Shown: positions 25,110 to 34,046, numbered from the stretch's first letter. The stretch is 39,132 bases of DNA from Methanothrix sp. (GCA_018052825.1 JAGPMN010000011.1:1-39132), one strand, 5' to 3'. Numbers and translations are program-made. The notes: generated by a model not told the origin, from the sequence alone.

Positions 25110-26533
25110 TCGATTCGATCTAGCTGCCGGCCGACTGCCGCATCCATGAGCTCCAGAAACTCCTGCTTTGCCTGCAGAGGGATGGTCGCTCCGGCTGCCA
25201 CGTTGTGCCCGCCCCCAACGCCGCCCACAGCGCCCGCCGAATGAGAGAGGGCATCTGCCAGGTTCAGGCCGGCGCGCACCAGATCCTGTGTGCCGCGGGC
25301 GGAGACCTTCAGATCACCCTCCGGCGTGCGGGCAAAGGCCAGTATGGGCCTGGAGCGGTCAGCCATCTGAAAGCTCATGCCTGCCACGATCCCCACGATG
25401 GTGTCGAGTATGGCATCGCCGGCATCAAAGTACTGGATGCTCCTCATGGGCGTTATGCCCTTTTCAGCCACGAGCTTCAGGCCGCTGACCAGATTCTGGC
25501 GGTGGTGGGAGAGGAGATGCTGCGCCTCGGCAAATGCCTTATCCCTGTCGCCCATGCAGACCTGCAGCCCTACACCGGCATGGCCGTAGCGGGCGGTGGC
25601 ATTGAGCAGAGTTGAGTACTCGCTGGCATCGCGCAGTTCAGTTCCCTCCTGCTCTGCCAGAAGCACATAGACCTCTCCTATGAGCCTCTCCAGCCGGACG
25701 TGGGGGATGCCGGAGCGCAGGCCCTTTCGCAGCAGGGCAGTCACCACTCCTGCCCTCTCCTCAATTGTGAGGTCGATCCAGCGCCTCCAGCGCTCCCCGC
25801 TCTGGCGGATGCCAACCTCCTTGAGAAAGGCGATACAGGCATCCTCATTTCCCGAGAGGCCTGGCAGGTAGGGATCCTGGCAGTACTCCAGCATCTTGTA
25901 GACGGGACGGGTCTGCCTGCCGAAGAGCTTGATGTCGCGAGAGAATGAGAGGGCACCGGCTGTCGAGCCTATATTCAGGATGCAGCGGTTGAGGCCCACC
26001 AGATGCCCCTGGGCCATGTCCTGCAGGTCTCCCACCGCTCCCACCACAGCCAGCGCTGCCAGATCGTCATTGGCGCGGGGCTTTCCCAGGGCTCTTGCCA
26101 AAAGAAATGCTGTGCCGGCACCGCTTATCTGGGTCGCGCCGTCAGCACCCACAAGGTGGGGGTTGATATGGGCAGCGGGGCGGGCCTCGCAGGCAGGGGC
26201 CGGCCTGTGATGATCAGCCACCACAGCAATCAAATCCCTTTCGCAGATCTGCCCGATCATGCCGCTGCCAAGGTCTGTGAATACGACCATATCCGCACCT
26301 TCGTCCGCCACCTCATCCAGGGCCGCCCCGTCAAGCTGCCGGAAGAACATTGGACGGTAGGAGAGACCCAGCCTATCCAGTGCAGTGCAGACTATAGCGG
26401 CCGATGTAAGGCCGTCGGCATCGACGTGAGAGACGACAACAAGATCCCGGCTGCCCTTGATCTGCTCGACAGCCCCTCCAGCCAGCCTGGAAAGATCATC
26501 AAACCCTGTAGCAATCTCTTGGCTCTCTGCCAT
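25091..26533 (-). CDS. DHH-family phosphoesterase, archaeal RecJ-like
   Basis: A 480-residue DHH/DHHA1 protein. The N-terminal domain has HVDADGLTSAA (motif I), FTDLGSG (motif II) and the ADHHRP motif (motif III). The C-terminal DHHA1 domain ends with GGVGGGHNVAAGATIP near residue 450. Archaeal relatives are RecJ-like single-strand exonucleases linked to the replisome (GINS-associated) or to repair and RNA processing. Which of these applies cannot be settled here. It follows the exported-protein gene with a 22-base gap on the same strand. Confidence 0.88.
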   Translation of the reverse strand: MAESQEIATGFDDLSRLAGGAVEQIKGSRDLVVVSHVDADGLTSAAIVCTALDRLGLSYRPMFFRQLDGAALDEVADEGADMVVFTDLGSGMIGQICERDLIAVVADHHRPAPACEARPAAHINPHLVGADGATQISGAGTAFLLARALGKPRANDDLAALAVVGAVGDLQDMAQGHLVGLNRCILNIGSTAGALSFSRDIKLFGRQTRPVYKMLEYCQDPYLPGLSGNEDACIAFLKEVGIRQSGERWRRWIDLTIEERAGVVTALLRKGLRSGIPHVRLERLIGEVYVLLAEQEGTELRDASEYSTLLNATARYGHAGVGLQVCMGDRDKAFAEAQHLLSHHRQNLVSGLKLVAEKGITPMRSIQYFDAGDAILDTIVGIVAGMSFQMADRSRPILAFARTPEGDLKVSARGTQDLVRAGLNLADALSHSAGAVGGVGGGHNVAAGATIPLQAKQEFLELMDAAVGRQLDRIDQAQGR

Positions 26534-26555
26534 ACCAGCATCATATTCAGGATTG

Positions 26556-26987
26556 CTATAAACATTTGACGTGAGCGCGGGGCGAAACTATTTCGCTCAG
26601 ATTGATGGACCCAGCCCAGGCCGTGCCGAGCAGCCGGAAGGCCCCTGGCAACTGCACCATCTGAGGATAGCCGGCTATTGCACTGCTCTCAGGGATTTTG
26701 GTGAACAGGAAACGATCTTCAACTGATACGTTCTCAGAGCTGTTCCTGGAGAAGACATATTCATTCAATACCTCGCCGCTTCCCCTCACCCTGCCTGTGA
26801 CCTCGGTATTCTCAGCCGACCACATCTTGAAATCGGTCATCACCGTGCCTGTGCCCGCCACGTTATGGCTGTAATCGATATCAACACCATCGGATGCGCA
26901 ATAAGGGGCGGCGAGCGCAAATATCAGCAAAGCTAGGGGCAGAACGCAGGATGCGAGATGAAGCTGAAAAGCGTTAGCTTTTGACAT
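26556..26987 (-). CDS. Small exported protein, unknown function
   Basis: A 143-residue protein I do not recognise. It has an N-terminal signal peptide (LASCVLPLALLIFALAAPYCAS, residues 11-32) and a polar mature region with N-glycosylation-type sites (NSSENVS, NLS). The HNVAGTGTVMTDFKM segment near residue 42 reads like the start of a repeat unit in methanogen surface proteins, but this is an impression only. No clear ribosome site precedes ATG 26987. It lies upstream of the RecJ-like gene. Confidence 0.6.
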   Translation of the reverse strand: MSKANAFQLHLASCVLPLALLIFALAAPYCASDGVDIDYSHNVAGTGTVMTDFKMWSAENTEVTGRVRGSGEVLNEYVFSRNSSENVSVEDRFLFTKIPESSAIAGYPQMVQLPGAFRLLGTAWAGSINLSEIVSPRAHVKCL

Positions 26988-27058
26988 AGATCTACGGCCG
27001 GACCTGTTTATATGAGATCTTCCCTACTTAAATCCTCTGACATCAAGCGCATATATTT

Positions 27059-27901
27059 ATGGCCGAAGAGCGACAGCTATCGCTCATCATGACCGCCCTC
27101 CATGAAGCGCCCGCCCACAGCCAGCTCGACATAGCCCCGACCATTGCCCTGACTTTGGGGCTGCATCTTCCAGCCACAGACGGCAGGAGAATTGAGCCAG
27201 CATCCTCCTGGGGCTGCAAAGACGCTGTACTGGTCATAATAGACAGCCTGGGATACGACCTACTGCTCTGGCTGCTGCCGGAGCTGGAAGGCATCAGAGC
27301 TCTTCTCAAAAGAGGCCGTCTCTATGCCGCGCGGGCGGTCTCCAATCGCACCACACCTGCCATCGCAAGCATCCTCTCAGGCCTGACGCCGGAGCATCAC
27401 GGCATCATGGACAAGGCCGGGGCCAAGGAGTCGCCCATACTGAGCCTTCCGGAGATTGCTGCGGCAGAGGGCATGAGCTGCGCCGTTATCATGGAGGAGA
27501 ACGGAGCTGATGTCTACAGAGGATTGATAGACATCGCCTCCGGCATTCCGGACAGCATCCCTCCGGAAGAGTTCGATAGGCGGGCCTGCCGGCTGACGGC
27601 CGAGGCCCTGCAGAAGGGGCCGAGGCTGCTTGTGACCTACTTCATCGGAATCGACAAGAGCATTCACATGGGCCGGGACCTCTCTGGCATCAGGGAGGCG
27701 GCCAGGCTCATCGACAGGTGCATCGGTGAGGTGGCGGCAAGGGCAGACGGAGATACACTGCTCGTCATCTGCGGAGACCATCCAGTACACGCCGGACCCT
27801 TAAAGAGGAGCAAAGAGCCTTATTGCGTGCCTTTGATAACCGCCAGAGGCAACGGCCGCAGGGGGCCCGGAAAAAAGCAGGATCTGACAGGCTTTCGATA
27901 A
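27059..27901 (+). CDS. Alkaline-phosphatase-superfamily phosphodiesterase/hydrolase
   Basis: A 280-residue protein of the alkaline phosphatase superfamily. The first metal ligand lies in LVIIDSLGYD (around residue 60), a probable Thr nucleophile in SNRTTPAIAS (around 100), Asp/His ligands in FIGIDKSIHMGRD (around 200) and the last pair in VICGDHPVH (around 240). There is no signal peptide, so it is cytoplasmic. The fold is shared by phosphoglycerate mutases and nucleotide pyrophosphatases, so substrate cannot be named. The TATA-like ATATATTT abuts the ATG. The true start may be ATG 27089, which would leave a short leader. Confidence 0.75.
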   Translation: MAEERQLSLIMTALHEAPAHSQLDIAPTIALTLGLHLPATDGRRIEPASSWGCKDAVLVIIDSLGYDLLLWLLPELEGIRALLKRGRLYAARAVSNRTTPAIASILSGLTPEHHGIMDKAGAKESPILSLPEIAAAEGMSCAVIMEENGADVYRGLIDIASGIPDSIPPEEFDRRACRLTAEALQKGPRLLVTYFIGIDKSIHMGRDLSGIREAARLIDRCIGEVAARADGDTLLVICGDHPVHAGPLKRSKEPYCVPLITARGNGRRGPGKKQDLTGFR

Positions 27902-27934
27902 GTTTAAATGCCACCAGCGGAATAAGGGAGCTTA

Positions 27935-28057
27935 ATGGATGAAGATTTATCTGAAATTTTTCAATTAATTGCAGAAGATGAGCGCAAACGCAGATATCTT
28001 AAGGAGGTTGGCGACTGGCTTGTGGAAGAGTACTACGAATTTCGCCAGGCATCCTGA
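27935..28057 (+). CDS. Small acidic protein (40 aa)
   Basis: A 40-residue frame with ATG 27935 just after GGGAG at ideal spacing, and a TTTAAA box about 30 bases upstream. The sequence is charged and predicted largely helical: an acidic start (MDEDLSEIFQLIAEDE), a basic patch (RKRRYLKE) and a helix rich in aromatic residues (WLVEEYYEF). Composition and signals support translation. I do not recognise it. It follows the phosphatase-like gene by 33 bases. Confidence 0.6.
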   Translation: MDEDLSEIFQLIAEDERKRRYLKEVGDWLVEEYYEFRQAS

Positions 28058-28196
28058 GGCATTGTTCTCTATTTTATAATTAATTTTGTTTGTATTTATA
28101 TTGATTTTTATTTTCATATTAAATTGATGATCAGATCAATATATGTAGGTCGTTCTCAACTGTGATCGGCGATATGAGGTAGTATTAACGATTAGT

Positions 28197-28346
28197 ATGG
28201 GGCATGCTGAGCAGAATCCTTCGCGGGAGTTGCTTTCTATGACATCATCGCGCACGCCGTGCCAAAATGTTTTGGAGAAGTATGAGATCTCTGCAGCAGA
28301 ACCACAGGAGGACTATGTGCAATTTCCATATCAGAAGGCTTTGTGA
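28197..28346 (+). CDS. Possible 49-aa small protein
   Basis: An open frame from ATG 28197 with codon choice unlike its AT-rich surroundings (MGHAEQNPSRELLSM at the start, EPQEDYVQFPYQKAL at the end). No ribosome site sits close to the ATG. A GAGGT lies 17 bases away, too far to be convincing. A TATA-like TTTATATTG occurs at about 28097. It may be a real small gene, a remnant or chance. Confidence 0.3.
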   Translation: MGHAEQNPSRELLSMTSSRTPCQNVLEKYEISAAEPQEDYVQFPYQKAL

Positions 28347-28581
28347 ATTGGTTACACAGTGTGTGCTGAACTCCCTGCGCAGGAGTGCACAGCCTACTGG
28401 TATTTATTATCATAATAGTATCCGCCAGAGAATTCTTTTCACAACGGATTATATTACGGATGATCTGTCTTCAGATCTCATTGTGAAATATTATTCTGAC
28501 TACTATTAAGCCTTTATTTCAGAAAATATCCTCAAATATGTGTTTTAAAGATCTAACTACAACTATCAACTATGGAAAAGG

Positions 28582-28589
28582 TTTATATA
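28582..28589 (+). promoter_or_regulatory. Strong box A promoter without a following gene
   Basis: TTTATATA, preceded by a purine-rich GAAAAG that could serve as a TFB recognition element, is a perfect methanogen box A. Transcription should start near 28610. No convincing protein begins in the next 400 bases, which suggests that a non-coding RNA or a long leader is made. Confidence 0.5.
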
Positions 28590-28609
28590 CCACAAAAACC
28601 AGGATTATG

Positions 28610-29035
28610 TTGTGCCAAAATGATCGGACAAGATGTCTGATCACAGGGGATAAAGAAGGCTTATTCATCAGAGGGGATGGATGGACCTTTCTTAAATCTG
28701 GAATTAGTAGGGGTAGCGTATTTGGCGAATATATAACATTCGTCATTGTAAATCGATGCGGCCAGATTGGAAGGGGTATCATGAGGAGTAGCAATGAAGG
28801 GGAAAAGATCACATCCAATACGCTTCTTTATGGGATGGCACATAGGGAGTAGCAAAAGGGACTTCGTATCCGTATGTACCGGCCGGAAGACCCTCACTGT
28901 CGGAAAGGGACGGCTGTGAGGATGTAAAGGGGACGGTCGAGGCTCATCGGATATGAAAAAGCAGGCTGTGAATCAGCAGTTCACAGCCTGCCAGAAAAAG
29001 GGATGGCACGGTAAAGATGGGCAATGAGGTGGCAT
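28610..29035 (+). ncRNA. Candidate structured RNA or long leader
   Basis: The region follows a perfect TATA box and has no credible long protein frame. It holds the stem parts TATCCG/CGGATA around 28866-28954 with inner pairing possible between CCCTCAC and GTGAGG, then a 12-bp hairpin at 28961-28991. Short G-rich motifs GGRGTAGC recur near 28710, 28783 and 28847. A GAGGTGGC site at its end leads into the small ORF at 29040, so it could be a leader for that operon. It does not show the core of RNase P or SRP RNA. Confidence 0.3.
28961..28991 (+). repeat. Perfect 12-bp hairpin
   Basis: GCAGGCTGTGAA at 28961-28972 pairs perfectly with TTCACAGCCTGC at 28980-28991 around a seven-base loop. A-rich runs flank it on both sides. 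It is the most stable local structure in the intergenic region and may be part of a leader, a processing site or a terminator. Confidence 0.65.
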
Positions 29036-29039
29036 AATC

Positions 29040-29198
29040 GTGAGAGGGCATATCAAGTTGTTTATGCTGCAGATGAATCCGGAAAAGGCGGGGCAGGCAA
29101 AGCTCACAGAAACGCCAGAGAGCATCTGCTATGTGCCGGGCAGAGATGCAGCTTTGCACGTATTTCATCCTTCGCTCAAAGTCGCATCCGGAAGATGA
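29040..29198 (+). CDS. Small protein (52 aa)
   Basis: A GTG-initiated frame of 52 residues with a good ribosome site (GAGGTG, seven bases upstream) and GC-rich third positions like neighbouring genes. It begins MRGHIKLFMLQMNPEKAG and ends VFHPSLKVASGR, with one Cys in ESICYVPG. It stops only 9 bases before the winged-helix gene and so may be co-translated with it. I do not recognise it. Confidence 0.5.
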   Translation: MRGHIKLFMLQMNPEKAGQAKLTETPESICYVPGRDAALHVFHPSLKVASGR

Positions 29199-29207
29199 AG
29201 GGATTAT

Positions 29208-29663
29208 ATGAGGATCCGGATTGAGATAGAAAATAAAGGTCTCAAGTCCTCTCATGAGTTTGAGTCGGAGGAAATGGATGGAGAGGCATTGAGAGAGAAG
29301 GTCATAGGATTTCTGTCTGCTTCCGGAGTATTTGAGGAGAGGGGACAGGGCATCGGCTCTCATGCTCGTGATCACGCCAGCACGGGAACGCTCATGGAGC
29401 GCCTGGAGGATTTCATCAAATATGAATTCTCCAATACTTGGTTCACCACCCAGGAGCTGAGAGAGAGATACGAAACAGTGGCCGACGATATCAAGCTCAG
29501 CACAGTCTCCACATATCTATCCCGCATGAACCGCGACGGGATTTTGGAGAAAAGGGGTAATAGAAATAACAGGCAATATAAGATGATCGAGCCGCCGATG
29601 GCTGCCCCACAGAGCTATCAGCGCCAGAATGCCTATGAAAAGAGGAGAGCAGAGGGCAGATAG
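29208..29663 (+). CDS. Winged-helix domain protein, putative regulator
   Basis: A 151-residue protein. Residues 1 to about 50 form a short alpha/beta region with a charged, non-catalytic look. Residues 65 to 125 read as a winged helix: LEDFIKYEFSNTWFTTQELRERYE, then a recognition-type helix IKLSTVSTYLSRMNRDGILEKRG and a basic wing NRNNRQYKMI. The tail is polar. It is a probable DNA-binding protein, target unknown. The ATG follows a GAAGGG site. The TPR gene on the opposite strand ends 108 bases away. Confidence 0.65.
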   Translation: MRIRIEIENKGLKSSHEFESEEMDGEALREKVIGFLSASGVFEERGQGIGSHARDHASTGTLMERLEDFIKYEFSNTWFTTQELRERYETVADDIKLSTVSTYLSRMNRDGILEKRGNRNNRQYKMIEPPMAAPQSYQRQNAYEKRRAEGR

Positions 29664-29771
29664 GGACAGCGCCGGGACCGGATGGCCTCCATTGGATCTT
29701 TCCCACCGCCGCCATATGGAGACAAAAAATCCGGTCCGGCCCCACTGTCCGCCATTAGCAGCACTTTTCTG

Positions 29772-32540
29772 TTAGTACATATCGATCCGGGCAGATGTGA
29801 GATTGATCCCAGCCCTGGCACAGGAATTCTCAGGATCTACTGCCAGAACTGCCTGGAAGGCAGCAATGGCCTCCTCGGGGCGGTTATCCGCCGCCAGTGC
29901 CACCGCCCTGTTGTAGAGCACCTCCACATTATCCGGGTCCAGAAGGAGTGCTCGATCGTAGCTCTCTGCAGCCTGCCCATATCTTCCCGTCTGATTTTGG
30001 GCGAGGCCCAGGCCCAGCCAGCCCCAGGACAGCTCAGGCTGCAGGGCGGTCGCATTGGCAAAGGCCAGGGCTGAGTCGCTATATCTGCCCAGATAGTAGT
30101 ATGCCCGGCCCAGATCATACCAGAGGCAGGCATGGGAGGAGTCTATAATGCATGCTGCCTGCAGGCTCTCCGAAGCCTCTTCATATCTGCCGGCTGCCGC
30201 CTGCAGCACTCCCAGGTTCGCACGTGCGGCAAAATTCTCAGGATCTATCTCCAGAATCTCCTGGAAGCACTCCATAGATGCAGAGATGCTGCCTGTGGCA
30301 GCCAGAGCCAGCCCCTTGCCTAGGAGAGAGTCGATGTCATCCGGCTCGAGGCAGAGAGATCTGTTGAAGTGGGGCAGAGCCGATTTAAAGTCGCCCTCCC
30401 AGCATAGGCAGTTAGCCAGGCCGCGGTAGGCCCGGGCGTTTTCCACTGCCAGGGCCTGCTCATAATATCTCCTGGCAGAGCTGTAGTTGCCCATCCTGTA
30501 GAGTGCATCCGCCATCCCGAGAACCGATTCACTGCTCCCCGGATCGAGGAGAGAGGCATTCTCAAAGCTTTGCAGGGCAGAGCTCAGATCTCCAAGGGAG
30601 AGATAGGCCTCACCCGTCGACTCCCAGGCCAGGCGGCTGCTGGCGTCAAGCTCCAGCGCCCTGTCCAGAAAGGCCAGCGCCTGATCAGCCGATCCGCTCA
30701 GTAGCAGTGCCCTGCCGCAGCCCAGCAATGCCCGCAGGCTCTGAGGATCCCGATCCAGTGCCCGGCTGTACTCCTGCAGCGCCCCGGAGAGGTTGCCCCG
30801 GAGACTGAGTACATCCCCCCGGCCCAGCAGCGCATCCATATTCTGGGGGTCTTGTGAGAGGGCCAGATCGTAGTATTTCATAGCCCCCTCCACCTCGCCC
30901 TGCAATCGGAGGGCTTCGCCCATTCCTGCCAGCGACGGGGCATCCTGCGGCGCGAGAGAGAGGGCCGCGCCAAAGCTCTCCTCCGCCTCAGAATAATTCT
31001 GCAGCATGAGCAGGCTGTATCCGGAGCCAGAGAGGGCAGAGATGTTCTGCGGCTCAAGCTTCAGGGCTTCCCGGAAGGCCTGCAGCGAAGCATTGTGGTC
31101 ATGGAGGGCATAGAGGGATCTGGCCCTTCCTAGGAGAGATGGCAAGTCCTGCGGACTGTGGTTTAAGGCCCTGTCATAGCAGGCCAGAGCCTCACCGTAC
31201 CTGCCCAGGAAAAAGAGGCACTGCCCCAGCTCCCCCAGGGCGGGCGAGCTATTGCCATCGACCATGGCAGCCCTGGAATACACCTTCTCCGCCTCCGCCA
31301 ACCTGCCGGCGGACTGCAGCAGGCGGCCTTTGCCGAGCAGGCCATCCATGCTGCTGCTATTTATGGCGACAATCCTGTCATATATTTGCAGTGCCCGGTC
31401 GTACTCCTGCATCGACTCTAAAACCCCTGCATACTCAGTCAGAAAGCCCGTATTTTCAGGCTCGATTCCCAGGGCGGACTCGAAAGAGAGGGCTGCCATG
31501 CTGTATTTTCCTCCGCTGGCAAATATATGGCCTTTGAGTGCCCATGCCTCGGCCAGGGATTGATTTACAGATATGGCACGGTTCAGGCAGCTTATGGCCT
31601 GCCCGGATTCTCCGGCATCAATTAGCAGCCGGCCCTTGAGCAGCCAGGCAGGGGCGTATGCTGCATCCATCTGCAGGGAGAGGTTGATGCTGTCCAGTGC
31701 TGCAGAGAGAGAGCCATTTCTGCGGAGGGCTTCCGCCTCTCTGAAGTAAGAGAGCGAGCTTTTGCCTGCATCCCCACTGCCAGAGGCGGATACCGGGGGT
31801 GAGACTGTCCCCCTCCCATCAGACTGGCTGCCGCCGTCCTCATCCATCTGCTCCACTGCCGGCTCGACCTCTCCTGCCCCAAAAGAGAGGTTGAGGCCTG
31901 ACAGCGACTGCGTCCTTCCAGCCAGGGCCCGGGCATCTGAGGAGTTGACTGCCAGCACCATGTCGAAGAGGCTGAGGGAGTGATTGTATCTGCCGGCCAA
32001 TAGCTCCGACTGCCCCCACGCCAGCCAGGCTCTGATGCGACCGGACCGGGCGGCTGCGCTCTCCCCGCAGGATGAGGCATTCTCAAAGCTCTTCAGGGCC
32101 TCTTCATACATTCCCAGAGCCAGAGATGCATTTCCCCTCCCAACCCATGCCCCGGCCAGGCAGCTCTGCAGTGCCAGGGCCCGGCCATAGCTCTCCTGCG
32201 CCTCGCTCCACTCTCCGGACATCTCCTGAGACCTGCCCATCTCCAGCCATAGTGTGGCGTTCTCAGGGCTTCTCTTAAGGGCAAAATCAAAGCACAGAGT
32301 GGCAATGCCGTACCGGCCCATGCGGGAGAGGGCTATACCCTTTCCTCCCCAGGCTGCAGGGCTCTGCGGCGTAAGCCTTATGGCATTGTCAAAGCTCCTG
32401 GAGGCCTGCTGAAAGCTGCCGTTGGCCAGGCAGGAATTGCCCTCCCTCAGCCAGTAGGCCGCATCATCCAGGGCGCTCGCCCAGGCAGGAAGGCACAGCA
32501 GCAAGAGGGCTGCAGCGAGAAGATAGAGTGAACGGCGCAA
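29772..32540 (-). CDS. Large exported TPR-repeat protein
   Basis: A 922-residue protein. The first 24 residues form a signal peptide (LYLLAAALLLLCLPAWASA). About six tetratricopeptide repeats follow, then a Gly/Ser-rich linker near residues 215-265, then roughly eighteen further TPRs to the C-terminus, each with the A-x-x-x-Y/F and P-x-x-x-A-x-x-x-x-G pattern and about 34 residues long. There is no C-terminal anchor. It is a probable scaffold outside the membrane. I chose TTG 32540, which follows GGTGAT. The frame opens at GTG 32549, which is itself part of that site. Isolated on the minus strand. Confidence 0.88.
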   Translation of the reverse strand: MRRSLYLLAAALLLLCLPAWASALDDAAYWLREGNSCLANGSFQQASRSFDNAIRLTPQSPAAWGGKGIALSRMGRYGIATLCFDFALKRSPENATLWLEMGRSQEMSGEWSEAQESYGRALALQSCLAGAWVGRGNASLALGMYEEALKSFENASSCGESAAARSGRIRAWLAWGQSELLAGRYNHSLSLFDMVLAVNSSDARALAGRTQSLSGLNLSFGAGEVEPAVEQMDEDGGSQSDGRGTVSPPVSASGSGDAGKSSLSYFREAEALRRNGSLSAALDSINLSLQMDAAYAPAWLLKGRLLIDAGESGQAISCLNRAISVNQSLAEAWALKGHIFASGGKYSMAALSFESALGIEPENTGFLTEYAGVLESMQEYDRALQIYDRIVAINSSSMDGLLGKGRLLQSAGRLAEAEKVYSRAAMVDGNSSPALGELGQCLFFLGRYGEALACYDRALNHSPQDLPSLLGRARSLYALHDHNASLQAFREALKLEPQNISALSGSGYSLLMLQNYSEAEESFGAALSLAPQDAPSLAGMGEALRLQGEVEGAMKYYDLALSQDPQNMDALLGRGDVLSLRGNLSGALQEYSRALDRDPQSLRALLGCGRALLLSGSADQALAFLDRALELDASSRLAWESTGEAYLSLGDLSSALQSFENASLLDPGSSESVLGMADALYRMGNYSSARRYYEQALAVENARAYRGLANCLCWEGDFKSALPHFNRSLCLEPDDIDSLLGKGLALAATGSISASMECFQEILEIDPENFAARANLGVLQAAAGRYEEASESLQAACIIDSSHACLWYDLGRAYYYLGRYSDSALAFANATALQPELSWGWLGLGLAQNQTGRYGQAAESYDRALLLDPDNVEVLYNRAVALAADNRPEEAIAAFQAVLAVDPENSCARAGINLTSARIDMY

Positions 32541-32620
32541 GACTATCACCTGTTCAGGGATTTGCAGATGGGATATATTAAGGATCGGGATGGTTGAGCA
32601 GTGCCTGGAGATCCTCGATA

Positions 32621-32628
32621 GCAGAAAC
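32621..32628 (+). repeat. Target site duplication, left copy
   Basis: gcagaaac immediately precedes the left terminal repeat of the IS66-type unit. An exact copy follows the right terminus at 34110-34117. Eight bases is the duplication length typical of IS66-family transposition. Confidence 0.85.
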
Positions 32629-32636
32629 GTATGTGT

Positions 32637-33035
32637 TTAGCAGGTAAGCTTTGTGGTTAGCATTTGTAGGCTGTTTTGCCCCCAGGTTGCCGGTGTCGTC
32701 ATGATTCGCTCATGAATCGATGTTCTTTTATCATTTCGCAGCGCTCCCAGGATTTTTCTCAAGACGACATGGGGCCGCAATGCTCTCTCGGCCCTATTGT
32801 TGTTTGGCTCTACACCCGGATTGATGACAAATGTGAACCAGTAGTCAAATCCATTGTTGATTTTACCGACGAATTTTCGGACTTTCTCGACAGAGTACTC
32901 TTTCGAGATCTGTTTCCTGAGCGCTTTTTGCGCCAATTTCCAAAGAGTCTCTCTGACTTCTGGTAAAAGATCCGTTTCCAGTTCACTCCATTCATTCCCA
33001 GCTCTGAGTTGCTCGATAAACTCTTCTTCTTGCAT
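32637..33035 (-). pseudogene. IS66-family transposase, C-terminal remnant
   Basis: An open frame of 132 codons whose second half is typical of the IS66 TnpC C-terminus: FVINPGVEPNNNRAERALRP and VLRKILGALRNDKRTSIHERIMT. The catalytic glutamate-like region (NNRAERALRP) is kept but the upstream DDE residues are absent. It ends inside the terminal repeat. It is a fragment, not a working enzyme. Confidence 0.75.
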
Positions 33036-33275
33036 ACTCCCATCAAATCATTATTGCCAAAATAATATATAATTCTTGCGGTCGAATGGATGTTGGTTGG
33101 ATCACATTATTGAGTTAAGATCTAAACACATACCTTCTTTTCAAGCAGAAGTCTAAGATGTTTATAATTGAGTAAAAATTTGAGGCTGTCACCACCACAT
33201 TATCAACGAGATTAGCATTAGGTCTACCAACACCTTTATTAATCAAGTTACCATTTCCAGAAAGAGGCTTGAATT

Positions 33276-34019
33276 ATGGAATTCCTTGACATTATGAGCA
33301 TCTCACACCGCTATATGGAGATACTAAACCCTTCCACGCCTGAAAAGATCATCAAACTTGGCAAATTACTCAAATTGAAAAAAGGAAACCGGGTTATTGA
33401 CTTCGGTTGTGGTTGTGCCGTACCCCTTACTCTCTGGGCTGAGGAATTCGGTATTACTGGTATTGGAATAGATATATCCGAGGATTTCTGCGACAGGGCT
33501 AGGCAAAAACTGGCTTCGAAAGGTTTATCGGACCGAATCGAAATCGTTTGCTCCAATGGGGCTGATTACATATTCGAAGAAGGGGTTTTCGATGCCGCAA
33601 CATGTATTGGGTCAACGTTTATTTTTGGCGGCTGCCAGCAGACACTCCAAGTACTGAAGCGAGCTGTTCATCAGAATGGACGCCTTGGTATCGGTGAAAC
33701 CCACTGGCTTAGCAATCAGGTACATCCGGTATACGCCCAAAAACAGACAACTACCCATACAGAAACGGAACTAACTCAATTTGCCCGGGATGAAGGCTTT
33801 GAACTCGAATACATCATTCGTGCCAGCTACGACGACTGGGACAGGTACATTTCGGATGGTTGGTATGGACTGATACGTTGGCTTGAAGAAAATCCCACCC
33901 ACACTGACTATGAACAGGTATTCAAGCATTTCCGTACTGACCAGGATGATTATTTACAGTTCCAACGCCAATATATGGGTTGGGCCATGTACTGCCTCGC
34001 TCCCATGAAATCTCGTTGA
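33276..34019 (+). CDS. Class I SAM-dependent methyltransferase, passenger of the IS66-type unit
   Basis: A 247-residue Rossmann-fold methyltransferase. Motif I is VIDFGCGCAVPLTLW near residue 40, with the acidic ribose ligand in GIGIDIS (around 65). Later motifs IEIVCSNGADYIF and FDAATCIGS follow. The C-terminal half is rich in Trp, Tyr and Gln (YDDWDRYISDGWYGLIRWLEEN) and probably forms a substrate cap. The substrate is unknown. AGAGG precedes the ATG. Codon use is visibly more AT-rich than in neighbouring genes, which with the flanking repeats points to acquisition by transfer. Confidence 0.85.
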   Translation: MEFLDIMSISHRYMEILNPSTPEKIIKLGKLLKLKKGNRVIDFGCGCAVPLTLWAEEFGITGIGIDISEDFCDRARQKLASKGLSDRIEIVCSNGADYIFEEGVFDAATCIGSTFIFGGCQQTLQVLKRAVHQNGRLGIGETHWLSNQVHPVYAQKQTTTHTETELTQFARDEGFELEYIIRASYDDWDRYISDGWYGLIRWLEENPTHTDYEQVFKHFRTDQDDYLQFQRQYMGWAMYCLAPMKSR

Positions 34020-34046
34020 CATGTAGTCATCTATGAAAATATTTTT

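Noticed and set aside
28267-28509. 80-codon frame on the plus strand
   Set aside because: No ribosome site, AT-rich random-looking composition and overlap with a more protein-like frame at 28197-28346.
28538-28852. 104-codon frame starting before the box A at 28582
   Set aside because: Its start precedes the predicted transcription start, no ribosome site is present and the sequence does not resemble a folded protein.
28610-29035. RNase P RNA, SRP RNA or group II intron domain V
   Set aside because: The conserved core motifs of these RNAs are not visible. A faint resemblance around 28866 to domain V does not hold when paired out.
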